A stretch of 64,000 nucleotides of DNA. Source: Roseovarius bejariae (GTDB lineage Bacteria > Pseudomonadota > Alphaproteobacteria > Rhodobacterales > Rhodobacteraceae). Position numbers and translations under genes: made by a program. The stretch spans positions 248,001-312,000 of the forward strand of contig NZ_SZWE01000002.1 in assembly GCF_009669325.1 (NCBI RefSeq), read 5' to 3'. Position 1 is the stretch's first letter, and each line of letters starts with the position of its first letter. The notes beneath the pieces were generated by a model. It was given only the letters and a program-made list of their open reading frames with translations, did not search any database and was not told the DNA's origin. Positions 18,058-25,843 of the stretch are shown here, in pieces.

Positions 18058-18939
18058 ATGAGAAATCTGGATATGACCACCCTGCGCTCGTTCCTCGCGG
18101 TGGCCGAACATGGTGGCGTAACGCGCGCCGCCGCCGCGCTGCATTTGACGCAATCGGCGGTGTCGATGCAGATCAAGCGGCTTGAAGAGATGCTGGATAT
18201 CGAGGTTCTGGACCGTAGCGCGCGCCGCGTGAGCCTGACGGCCGCGGGCGAGCAGCTTTTGGGCTATGCCCGCCGGATCATCGAGATGAATGACGAGGCG
18301 GTCGGGCGGCTGACCGATACGGTTTACGAGGGTGAAATCATCCTCGGTGTCCCGCATGATATTTTTTATCCAGTCATTCCTCGGGTTCTGAAGGCTTTCA
18401 ATGCGGCCTTCCCGCGTATGAAGGTGAACCTGAAATCGTCCAGCACCATGCGGTTGCACGAGGCGCTTCGGAAGGGCGAGACGGATTTGATCCTGACCAC
18501 CGAGGAGGGCGTGAAGCCCGGAGGCGAGACCCTGACGGAAATGACCCTGCGATGGACCGGGGCTCGGGATGGTCTGGCGTGGAAGCGGCGACCGCTGCGG
18601 CTGGCCTTCTGCTCGGTTTGCATTTTCCGGCCCATCGTGTTGCGTCGGCTGGACGAGGCGGGGATCGACTGGGAGATGGCCGTGGAGTCAGAGGACGACC
18701 GATCGGTCGAGGCGCTGATCAGTGCCGACCTGGCCGTGGGGGCGCTGTTGGAAGACAGCATTCCACCGCATCAGGAAGCGATCTGCACCGGCGGGGCCTT
18801 GCCCGATCTGGGGGTGCAGGTGGTCAATATGTACGGGGCAGGGCGGCGCGACGCGCCGACCGAGGCTCTGGCGCAGATGCTGCGGCATGAGTATGGCGGC
18901 GGGGTCGCCGCATCGAATGTGGTCAGTCTTCCATCGTGA
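18058..18939 (+). CDS. LysR-family transcriptional regulator
   Basis: A 293-residue LTTR. The winged-helix DNA-binding domain occupies about residues 5-65 (LRSFLAVAEHGGVTRAAAALH, then QSAVSMQIKRLEE), followed by a periplasmic-binding-protein-like effector domain. The effector is unknown. It is divergent from the DUF1127 gene with a TTCA-N9-TGAA dyad between. Its last 17 bases overlap the convergent quinone oxidoreductase gene. Confidence 0.93.
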   Translation: MRNLDMTTLRSFLAVAEHGGVTRAAAALHLTQSAVSMQIKRLEEMLDIEVLDRSARRVSLTAAGEQLLGYARRIIEMNDEAVGRLTDTVYEGEIILGVPHDIFYPVIPRVLKAFNAAFPRMKVNLKSSSTMRLHEALRKGETDLILTTEEGVKPGGETLTEMTLRWTGARDGLAWKRRPLRLAFCSVCIFRPIVLRRLDEAGIDWEMAVESEDDRSVEALISADLAVGALLEDSIPPHQEAICTGGALPDLGVQVVNMYGAGRRDAPTEALAQMLRHEYGGGVAASNVVSLPS

Positions 18940-19888
18940 TCACGACCTTGCCGGTCGAGCGGCGGGTGCGCAGCAGTTCAAGCCCCTCATCGGCCCGCTC
19001 CAGTGGGAGGACGTGGCTGACATGAGGGGTCAACCGCCCTTCGCTGTACCAGTGCAGCAGGGTTTGCATGCTTTCGGTGATCACCTCGGGCCGGAATTTC
19101 AGGTACCCGCCCCAGTAAAGCCCCATGACGGTCAGGTTCTTGACCAGCAGGTGATTGGCCGGAATTTGCGGGACGTCACCGCTGGCAAATCCGATGGGCA
19201 GAAGCCGGGCCTCGGGGTTGCAGGCGCGAAAGGCTGCCTTGAACTGATCTCCGCCCACCGGGTCATAGACCACATCGAGCCCCCCCAGGTCCTTGCACGC
19301 TTCGCGAATGTCTTGTGTTTTGGCGTCGATCAGGTGGTCGGCCCCAGCCTGTCTGGCGACGTCCAGTTTCTCTGGTCCTCGGGCGCAGGCGATAACCTTG
19401 GCCCCCATCAGCTTGCCGATTTCTACTGCCGTCAGGCCGACGCCCCCGGCGGCCCCCAGAACCAGAAGGGTTTCACCCGGTTGCAGTTTTGCCCGGTGAT
19501 CAAGTGCCACGTGACTGGTTCCATAGGCGATCTGGAAGGCAGCGGCGTCGGTAAAGCTCATGTCGTCGGGGATGGCGACGGCGCGCTCGGCGGGAAAGCA
19601 CCCATGTTCGGCCAGCCCACCTTGACCGCCAAACACGGCCACGCGGGTGCCGGGGGCGGGCCCCGTGGTCTCGGGGCCAAGATCGGTGACGGTGCCTGCC
19701 ACCTCCATGCCAAGGGTGAAGGGGGCGGCGGGGGTATCCTGATAATCGCCCTTGACCATCAAAAGGTCGGCAAAATTCAGTCCGCAGGCCCCGATTTCAA
19801 CGGCAATTTCACCAGTTGTGGGAGTTGGCCGGGGCAGGGAGGTGACAATAGGGTTTTTGCCGGCTGATTCGATATGATATGCGCGCAT
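18923..19888 (-). CDS. NADPH:quinone oxidoreductase-like MDR protein
   Basis: A 321-residue zinc-free medium-chain dehydrogenase/reductase of the quinone oxidoreductase branch. The N-terminal catalytic domain has GLNFADLLMVKG and TLGMEVAGTV; the NADPH-binding Rossmann motif is LGAAGGVGLTAVEIGKLMGA. No cysteine or histidine cluster for catalytic zinc is seen. The ATG at 19888 is chosen (MRAYHIESAGK) because AAGGG lies six bases before it; an upstream ATG at 19915 has no ribosome binding site. It faces the LysR gene and overlaps its end by 17 bases, so nothing ties the two functionally. Confidence 0.92.
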   Translation of the reverse strand: MRAYHIESAGKNPIVTSLPRPTPTTGEIAVEIGACGLNFADLLMVKGDYQDTPAAPFTLGMEVAGTVTDLGPETTGPAPGTRVAVFGGQGGLAEHGCFPAERAVAIPDDMSFTDAAAFQIAYGTSHVALDHRAKLQPGETLLVLGAAGGVGLTAVEIGKLMGAKVIACARGPEKLDVARQAGADHLIDAKTQDIREACKDLGGLDVVYDPVGGDQFKAAFRACNPEARLLPIGFASGDVPQIPANHLLVKNLTVMGLYWGGYLKFRPEVITESMQTLLHWYSEGRLTPHVSHVLPLERADEGLELLRTRRSTGKVVITMED

Positions 19889-20196
19889 CTCGCCCTTGCC
19901 TGATGTGAAAGCCATGTTTTAAGCGTTTGATTGTGTTTGGCGAAATGCGGCAAGGGTGTCAATTTTCAGATGGAGATTGTAGGTTGCCTATCCAAAAGTA
20001 GGGGGCGCCCGCCTAGATTGTACTGCATTTGGGTGGGTATCCTCAGTGGGGAGCGATACTTCTTGTTTTTTCGCGCCTTGGTGGTAATCTTTAAGCAGCG
20101 CTGCATGAGCCGTGGCGTTATCCGAGTATCCGTTTGTCAGAAATTCAAATGGAGCTCGTTCGCCCGCTCGGGCATGCAACTGAAAAGGATAAATTT
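19889..20196. other. Intergenic region between the quinone reductase and XRE genes
   Basis: About 308 bases between divergent genes. The only site I would point to is a weak sigma-70-like pair, TTGTTT at 20063-20068 and TAATCT at 20085-20090 with a 16-base spacer, which could drive the XRE gene and would leave a leader of about 100 bases. No gene or strong hairpin is visible. Confidence 0.4.
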
Positions 20197-20571
20197 ATGC
20201 CGCACCCTGTTGATGTGCACGTTGGTAAAAGAGTCCGTCACCGCCGTTGGTTGGTCGGTATGACCCAGCAACAACTGGCAGAGCGTGTCGGGATCAAGTT
20301 TCAACAGATTCAAAAATACGAGACCGGTGCGAACCGCGTCAGCGCGTCACGGCTTTGGGATATTGCCGATGCACTGGATGTCGACGTCAGCTTTTTCTTC
20401 GAAGGTCTGGAAACCCAAGGCGCTGACCGGGAAGAAACCCCGGAAGGTGTTCCTGCGGATATTCTGGGTGACAAGGAAGCGCTTGACCTTGTCCGGTCAT
20501 ATTATTCAATCCCTGAAAACCAGCGTCGCCGTTTGTTCGATTTGGCCCGCGTACTCAGCGACGTGGCTTGA
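20197..20571 (+). CDS. XRE-family regulator, PraR-like
   Basis: A 124-residue protein with an N-terminal helix-turn-helix of the Cro/CI type (MTQQQLAERVGIKFQQIQKYE, then RVSASRLWDIADALDV) and a C-terminal helical tail (residues 85-124) ending RRRLFDLARVLSDVA. This layout and the VHVGKRVRHRR start resemble the alphaproteobacterial PraR/PhrR-type regulators involved in attachment and stress in rhizobia. AAAGG lies nine bases before the ATG at 20197, which fixes the start. Targets cannot be inferred. It is followed by a HisN-like phosphatase gene 58 bases downstream on the same strand. Confidence 0.88.
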   Translation: MPHPVDVHVGKRVRHRRWLVGMTQQQLAERVGIKFQQIQKYETGANRVSASRLWDIADALDVDVSFFFEGLETQGADREETPEGVPADILGDKEALDLVRSYYSIPENQRRRLFDLARVLSDVA

Positions 20572-20629
20572 GCCCGTGCGCCATCCGGGATAGTGCCTGA
20601 TCAAACTTGGATTGGGCATCGGATGGCAG

Positions 20630-21418
20630 ATGACTGGTGAAGAAATCAAAAGCACGGCCCATGCCTTGGCGGATGCCGCCCGGGCGGCCGTGCTTCCGTT
20701 TTTCCGGGCGCACGACCTGACCGCCGACAACAAGGCGGGGCTGGGGTTTGACCCGGTCACGGAAGGTGATCGCGCGGCTGAGCGCGCCATGCGTGCCCTT
20801 CTGGCCGAGATGCGCCCGCAAGACGGTATCCTGGGCGAGGAGTTCGGTCATACCGAAGGGGCCAGTGGCCTGACATGGGTATTGGACCCGATCGACGGGA
20901 CGCGAGCCTTCATGTCGGGCGCGCCCACCTGGGGGGTTTTGATTGCCGTGTCGGACGACACCGGGCCGATCTACGGCCTGATCGACCAGCCCTATATCGG
21001 GGAGCGCTTCGAAGGCGGTTTCGGCAGTGCCCGTATGCAGGGGCCGCAGGGGCCGCGGGATTTGCAGGTGATCGGGGACCGGCCCCTTGGCGAGGCAATC
21101 CTGTTCACGACCTTTCCCGAGGTGGGCAGCGCGCAGGAAGGCGCCGCGTTTCACGCGGTGGCCGACAAGGTGCGCCTGACCCGCTATGGCATGGATTGTT
21201 ATGCCTATGCCATGTTGGCCGCCGGGCAAATTGACCTGGTTATCGAAGCCGGGCTGAACGCCTATGACATTCAGGCCCCGATGGCCGTGATCGAGGCGGC
21301 GGGCGGGATCGTCACCGACTGGCGCGGTGGACCCGCGCATGACGGCGGGCGGATCGTGGCTGCGGCGGGGCGTGAGCAACATGCAGCGGCGCTTGAAATC
21401 CTGTCTGAAGTGTCTTGA
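20630..21418 (+). CDS. hisN: Inositol-monophosphatase-family histidinol-phosphatase-like enzyme
   Basis: A 262-residue Mg-dependent phosphatase of the IMPase fold. Metal-binding blocks are GEEFG (about residues 70-74), LDPIDGTRAF (about 85-94) and AYDIQAPMAVIEAAGG in the C-terminal half. In actinobacteria and alphaproteobacteria close relatives serve as the histidinol-phosphatase (HisN) missing from the hisB of these organisms; the HisB in this window is a dehydratase-only protein, so a separate phosphatase is needed, which supports the call. Other IMPase substrates cannot be excluded. The ATG at 20630 is used; a TTG at 20612 would add six residues. Confidence 0.75.
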   Translation: MTGEEIKSTAHALADAARAAVLPFFRAHDLTADNKAGLGFDPVTEGDRAAERAMRALLAEMRPQDGILGEEFGHTEGASGLTWVLDPIDGTRAFMSGAPTWGVLIAVSDDTGPIYGLIDQPYIGERFEGGFGSARMQGPQGPRDLQVIGDRPLGEAILFTTFPEVGSAQEGAAFHAVADKVRLTRYGMDCYAYAMLAAGQIDLVIEAGLNAYDIQAPMAVIEAAGGIVTDWRGGPAHDGGRIVAAAGREQHAAALEILSEVS

Positions 21419-21533
21419 TCGGGCGGCGCGGCATCGTTTAAGGCATTATGCTGTGGCGCGGTTCTTTGCCCCTTTCCGCCGTGCTGTTCCATAAACCCGA
21501 GGGGGTTTGACCGGATATGAAAGGGGCGTTTCC

Positions 21534-22871
21534 ATGAGCGAAATCCTGATCCGTGGGGCCGAGTGCCTTTTGACGATGAACGATACGCGCGAGGAATTGC
21601 GCGGCGCCGATGTTCTTGTGCGGGAGGGTAAGGTGGCGCAGGTGGGCCATGGCTTGTCAACCTCGGGCGAGGTGGTGGAGGCCAAGGGCTGTGTCGTCAC
21701 ACCGGGGCTGGTGAATACCCATCATCACCTGTTCCAAAGCCTCACCCGCGCGGTGCCGGGCGGGCAGGACGCGCTGTTGTTCGGGTGGCTGCAAAGCCTT
21801 TACCCTATCTGGCAGGGGTTCGGGCCAGAGCATTTTTTCAGTTCGGCGCAGGTGGGACTGGCCGAGATGATGCTGTCGGGCTGCACGCTGAGTTCCGACC
21901 ACCTGTATCTTTACCCCAATGGCGCGCGGCTGGAGGACACGATCCATGCCGCGGCGGAGTTGGGTATTCGGTTCCATCCGACGCGCGGCTCCATGAGTAT
22001 CGGGGAAAGTGACGGTGGTTTGCCGCCGGATGCCTTGGTGGAGCGGGAGGCGGATATTCTGGAGGATTGTATCCGGGTGATCGATGCCTTCCACGATCCG
22101 AACGAAGGGTCGATGTGCCGGGTGGGCGTGGCCCCCTGTTCGCCGTTCTCGGTCAGCCGCGAGTTGATGCGCGACGCCGCCCTTTTGGCGCGGGATAAGG
22201 GGGTAATGATGCACACGCATCTGGCCGAGAATAACGAGGACATCGCCTATTCCGAGGCACATTTTGGCTGTCGGCCGGGGCAATATGCCGAGGAGCTGGG
22301 CTGGACCGGGGCGGATGTCTGGCATGCGCATTGCGTGAAGTTGGACGGGCAAGAGATTGATCTGTTTGCCAAAACCCGTACCGGGGTTGCGCATTGTCCC
22401 TGTTCGAACTGCCGCCTTGGAAGCGGCATCGCCCCGGTGCGCGCCATGCGGGATGCGGGTGTGCCGGTGGGGCTTGGTGTCGATGGATCGGCCAGCAATG
22501 ATTCCGGCAATCTGGCGCAGGAAGCCCGGCAGGCGATGCTGTTGCAGCGGGTGGCGCAGGGCGCCGATGCCATGAGTGCGCGCGAAGCCCTTGAGATTGC
22601 CACGCGTGGCGGGGCCGAGGTGTTGGGCCGGGAGGATTGCGGGCAGATTGCCCCGGGCAAGCAGGCCGATATCGCCGTCTGGGACATGAGCGGCATTGAA
22701 AGCGCCGGAAGCTGGGACCCTGCGGCGCTGTTGCTGGCGGGGCCGGTGACGGTGCGGGACCTTTTCGTGCAGGGGCGGCAGGTGGTGCGGGATGGGCATC
22801 TGACCACCGTGGACCTGCCCCGTGTCATCGAGCGACAGAATCGCCTAGCCCGGGCCTTGATGGAGGCGTGA
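21534..22871 (+). CDS. 8-oxoguanine deaminase
   Basis: A 445-residue amidohydrolase-superfamily enzyme. The HxH motif lies in GLVNTHHHLFQSLTRAVPG, further metal ligands in MMHTHLAENNEDI and WHAHCVKLD, and the catalytic Asp in GVDGSASNDSG. The segments SGCTLSSDHLYLYPNG and APCSPFSVSRELMRDAA match, from memory, the Pseudomonas 8-oxoguanine deaminase of this superfamily closely, so I prefer that over the hydroxyatrazine hydrolase name often given to such genes. It would convert 8-oxoguanine to urate, a purine-salvage or detoxification step. AAGGGG precedes the ATG at 21534. Confidence 0.85.
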   Translation: MSEILIRGAECLLTMNDTREELRGADVLVREGKVAQVGHGLSTSGEVVEAKGCVVTPGLVNTHHHLFQSLTRAVPGGQDALLFGWLQSLYPIWQGFGPEHFFSSAQVGLAEMMLSGCTLSSDHLYLYPNGARLEDTIHAAAELGIRFHPTRGSMSIGESDGGLPPDALVEREADILEDCIRVIDAFHDPNEGSMCRVGVAPCSPFSVSRELMRDAALLARDKGVMMHTHLAENNEDIAYSEAHFGCRPGQYAEELGWTGADVWHAHCVKLDGQEIDLFAKTRTGVAHCPCSNCRLGSGIAPVRAMRDAGVPVGLGVDGSASNDSGNLAQEARQAMLLQRVAQGADAMSAREALEIATRGGAEVLGREDCGQIAPGKQADIAVWDMSGIESAGSWDPAALLLAGPVTVRDLFVQGRQVVRDGHLTTVDLPRVIERQNRLARALMEA

Positions 22872-22920
22872 CGCGCTACCCTGTCATCGCTAAGCTGTGC
22901 CGGGAAAAGGAGCGGGCGAC

Positions 22921-23364
22921 ATGCGATTTCTGATTTTGGCCATATGCGCTCTGTGGCTTCCCGTAGCTGGTGTGGCGCAGGAGATGCAAGACCTTGGCCC
23001 GTCCGCGCGCAATTGGATCAACGCCACAAGGGCGGATGCCGGACGCGGGGCCGTGGCGGTGAACGGCGCGCTGACACAAGCGGCGGCAGCCCATGCCCGT
23101 GACTTGGCACAGTCCGGCGCCTTCAGTCACACCGGATCAAACGGCAGCAGCGTCGGAGACCGGGTGCGTCGGCAAGGATACGGGTTTTGCTTTGTTGCCG
23201 AAAATATCGCCAAGGGGCAGGGCTCGCTGGAGCAGGTTTTGAACGGTTGGCTCGCCTCGCCGGGGCATCGGCGCAATATACTGGCCAGCCAAGCGCGAGA
23301 GTTTGGCCTTGTGCGTGGCCCCGGAAGCCTGTGGGTCATGGTGCTGGGAAAGCCGGGTTGTTAG
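22921..23364 (+). CDS. Secreted CAP/SCP-domain protein
   Basis: A 147-residue exported protein. Residues 1-20 form a signal peptide (MRFLILAICALWLPVAGVAQ); the rest is a compact CAP (PR-1/SCP) domain with NATRADAGRGAVAVNGALTQAAAAHA, the FSHTGSNGSS loop carrying the conserved His, and CFVAENIAKG with the conserved Glu. Two cysteines (in GFCFVAEN and at the C-terminus, KPGC) may pair. Bacterial CAP proteins are secreted but of unclear function. AAAGGAG lies ten bases before the ATG. Its last four bases overlap a convergent hypothetical gene. Confidence 0.9.
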   Translation: MRFLILAICALWLPVAGVAQEMQDLGPSARNWINATRADAGRGAVAVNGALTQAAAAHARDLAQSGAFSHTGSNGSSVGDRVRRQGYGFCFVAENIAKGQGSLEQVLNGWLASPGHRRNILASQAREFGLVRGPGSLWVMVLGKPGC

Positions 23365-23609
23365 CCGAAAATACGTGGCTTGAGCTTCAAGATGGTCTCA
23401 CAGGTCTCAGTGCCGATTTTCTGAGCGAGATCAAGGGCCTGTCTGTGCGCGGTATAACCTGTGGAGACAGCGGCCTCGATTGTGGCGCTTTGCACGAGGC
23501 TGGCCACCAATTCGGGGTTCTTGCGGGCGAAGCCCTCGCCGAATTGGGCATCAATCGCCTCCACGACGCGGGCGAGATGGGTGGCGGTATGAGTGCTTGA
23601 ATCGGTCAT
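23361..23609 (-). CDS. Hypothetical small protein (82 aa)
   Basis: I do not recognise this protein. It is 82 residues, mostly helical by composition, with no signal peptide or membrane segment: MTDSSTHTATHLARVVEAID at the start, a central ARKNPELVASLVQSATIEAA stretch and a basic end LKLKPRIFG. The ATG at 23609 has GAGGT nine bases upstream and is preferred over a TTG at 23639. It converges on the CAP-domain gene with a four-base overlap and is divergent from mgtE. The reading frame is conserved in length with a good ribosome binding site, so I take it as real. Confidence 0.6.
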   Translation of the reverse strand: MTDSSTHTATHLARVVEAIDAQFGEGFARKNPELVASLVQSATIEAAVSTGYTAHRQALDLAQKIGTETCETILKLKPRIFG

Positions 23610-23746
23610 GGCGACCTCGTTTTCTGTGATATGAGCCAAACCTAGGGCGTGCTTGGCTTTGGCAAGTCACAGCATGGGCATTGTCTTCTCCGAGCGGCTT
23701 TATTACTCCTTTCTGGCGTACAGGTGAGCAGGGAAAGGGGACGGAT

Positions 23747-25141
23747 ATGGCCGAAGACAGCTATCAGGCAGAGCCCGACCCCGAACGCGAGGACGACGCC
23801 TATCTGCTGGACAGGCAGGCGGTCGCGCGGATCATCTATGCGGTCGATATCGAAGACCGCGACCTGCTGCTCAAGGAGATGGAGCCGCTGCACCCGGCGG
23901 ACATCGCCGACCTTCTGGAGCAGATCAACGCCTTTGACCGGCGCCGTTTGATCGAGCTTTATGGCGTCGAATTCGATGGCGACATCCTGTCGGAACTCGA
24001 CGATTCTATCCGCGAGGAGGTGATCGGCCTTCTGACGCCCGAGGTTCTGTTCGACGCGGTGCGCGACCTGGAATCCGACGATGTTGTCGATCTTGTCGAG
24101 GATCTGGAGGATCAGCAACAGCAGGCGATCCTGAACGCGCTTGAGCATGGTGACCGGGTCGCGGTGCAACAATCGCTGACCTACCCGGAGTATTCCGCGG
24201 GCCGCCTGATGCAGCGCGAAGTGGTCATGGCGCCATCCCATTGGAACGTGGGCGAGGCCATTGATTTCCTGCGCAATCAAGACGATCTGCCGGATCAGTT
24301 TTATCATCTGATCCTTGTCGATCCGCGCCTGCGGCCCGTGGGCAACGTGACCCTTGGCAAGCTGATGGCGGCGCGACGCGAGGTTCTGTTGAAGGATCTG
24401 GTCGAAGAGACCTTCCATGTCATTCCCGTCACCCAGGACGAGGGTGACGTGGCCTATGCCTTTAACCAATACCACCTGATTTCCGCCCCCGTGGTGGATG
24501 AAAACGAGCGTCTGGTGGGGGTCATCACCATCGACGACGCCATGGTCGTGCTGGATGAAGAGCACGAGGAAGACATCATGCGTCTTGCCGGTGTGGGTGA
24601 TGAAAGCAGTCTTGCCGACAGGGTGCTGGAGACCACCAAGCGGCGCTTTCCGTGGCTGGCGGTGAACCTTGTGACGGCGATCCTCGCTTCGCTGGTCATT
24701 GCCCAGTTCGAGGCGGCCATCGCCCAGATCGTGGCCCTGGCCGTGCTGATGCCCATCGTGGCCTCGATGGGCGGTAACGCGGGCACCCAAAGCCTGACCG
24801 TGGCGGTGCGCGCCATTGCCACGAAAGACCTTACCGGCTCCAACGTCTGGCGGGTGATCCGGCGGGAGGTGCTGGTGGGGCTGCTGAATGGTTTGGTCTT
24901 TGCGGTGGTGATGGGCGCTGTGGGGGTCTTGTGGTTCGGCGGGCCGGAACTTGGCTATGTGATCGCTGCCGCAATGGTGATCAATCTTGTCGTGGCCGGG
25001 CTGGCGGGCACGGTCATTCCCATCGTATTGGACCGTATCGGCGTGGATCCGGCCCTTGCCTCGGGGGCCTTCGTGACGACGGTCACGGATGTGGTCGGGT
25101 TCTTCGCCTTCCTGGGACTGGCGGCAATGGTGCTTTTATGA
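23747..25141 (+). CDS. mgtE: Magnesium transporter MgtE
   Basis: A 464-residue Mg channel/transporter. The cytoplasmic N domain (about residues 30-150) has the superhelical acidic repeats typical of MgtE, followed by two CBS domains (about 155-275) that sense Mg, and a C-terminal membrane domain of five helices with VLMPIVASMGGNAGTQSLTV, the pore-lining signature, and AMVINLVVAGLAGT. The ATG at 23747 follows AAGGGGACGG and precedes the acidic start MAEDSYQAEPDPER. Its stop overlaps the start of the formyltetrahydrofolate cyclo-ligase gene by ATGA. No Mg-sensing leader is evident in the short upstream region. Confidence 0.97.
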   Translation: MAEDSYQAEPDPEREDDAYLLDRQAVARIIYAVDIEDRDLLLKEMEPLHPADIADLLEQINAFDRRRLIELYGVEFDGDILSELDDSIREEVIGLLTPEVLFDAVRDLESDDVVDLVEDLEDQQQQAILNALEHGDRVAVQQSLTYPEYSAGRLMQREVVMAPSHWNVGEAIDFLRNQDDLPDQFYHLILVDPRLRPVGNVTLGKLMAARREVLLKDLVEETFHVIPVTQDEGDVAYAFNQYHLISAPVVDENERLVGVITIDDAMVVLDEEHEEDIMRLAGVGDESSLADRVLETTKRRFPWLAVNLVTAILASLVIAQFEAAIAQIVALAVLMPIVASMGGNAGTQSLTVAVRAIATKDLTGSNVWRVIRREVLVGLLNGLVFAVVMGAVGVLWFGGPELGYVIAAAMVINLVVAGLAGTVIPIVLDRIGVDPALASGAFVTTVTDVVGFFAFLGLAAMVLL

Positions 25142-25704
25142 CCGATCTGACAGCTATAAAGGCCGAGGCGCGCAAGGCGGCGTTCGCCCGGCGCAAACAG
25201 GCGCATGAGGCGGCCGGGCCGGGGGCTGCGGGGCATCTGTCACAGGTGCTCGCGGGGCATCGTGGGGTGCCGCTTTCGGGCTACATGGCGATCCGCACCG
25301 AGATTGACCCGCTGCCCGTCATGGAAGAGGCGGCGGCGCATGGCCCCGTTGGCGTCCCGGTGATCCAGGGCAAGGGCCTGCCGCTGAAGTTCTCTTGGTG
25401 GGAGCCGGGCTGCGCCCTCAAGGAGGGGCCCTTTGGCGCGATGATCCCCGAGGCGGATGATTTTCTTGAGCCGGAAATCCTGATCGTGCCCTTGGTGGCT
25501 TTCGACCGCAATGGCGGGCGGCTTGGGTATGGCGGTGGGTTTTACGACCGCACGCTGGAACTCTTGCGCTCGAAACGCCCGACGCTGGCCATCGGCTTTG
25601 CCTATGCCGCGCAGGAGGCCGAGAACCTGCCGCTGGAGCCGACCGATCAACCGCTGGACATGATCGTGACCGAATCCGGCGTGCTGAGTTTTTCCGATCA
25701 TTAA
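25138..25704 (+). CDS. 5-formyltetrahydrofolate cyclo-ligase
   Basis: A 188-residue ATP-dependent enzyme converting 5-formyl-THF to 5,10-methenyl-THF (YgfA/5-FCL). Diagnostic is the C-terminal phosphate/folate loop AFDRNGGRLGYGGGFYDRTL near residue 120-140, preceded by a basic N-terminus (ARKAAFARRKQ). The ATG at 25138 overlaps the mgtE stop, so translation is coupled to the transporter. In many proteobacteria 6S RNA lies directly upstream of this gene; here mgtE occupies that position and no 6S-like sequence is seen. Confidence 0.95.
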   Translation: MTDLTAIKAEARKAAFARRKQAHEAAGPGAAGHLSQVLAGHRGVPLSGYMAIRTEIDPLPVMEEAAAHGPVGVPVIQGKGLPLKFSWWEPGCALKEGPFGAMIPEADDFLEPEILIVPLVAFDRNGGRLGYGGGFYDRTLELLRSKRPTLAIGFAYAAQEAENLPLEPTDQPLDMIVTESGVLSFSDH

Positions 25705-25736
25705 AGCGATTGGTTAAAAACTCTTAAACGCACCGT

Positions 25737-25810
25737 TTCTTCTTTTCAAAAATATCCCGGGGGAGCGTTGAAAATCCGTGGATTTTCAACGCAGGGGGCT
25801 GGCCCCCAAT
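25737..25810 (+). repeat. REP-like intergenic element, copy B (terminator-like)
   Basis: TTTCTTCTTTTCAAAAATA then CCCGGGGG, then a hairpin with arms GCGTTGAAAATCC (25765-25777) and GGATTTTCAACGC (25780-25792), then GGGGGC/GCCCCC (25794-25807). Same block order as copy C at 53796-53862 read in reverse. It lies between the convergent formyltetrahydrofolate cyclo-ligase and pepF genes and may end both transcripts. Confidence 0.75.
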
Positions 25811-25843
25811 CCGCCCGTGGATAGTTGCACGACGAGGCGGGGT

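Noticed and set aside
25081..25137. 6S RNA upstream of the formyltetrahydrofolate cyclo-ligase gene, a common location
   Set aside because: The start overlaps the mgtE stop by ATGA, so there is no space for an RNA gene.
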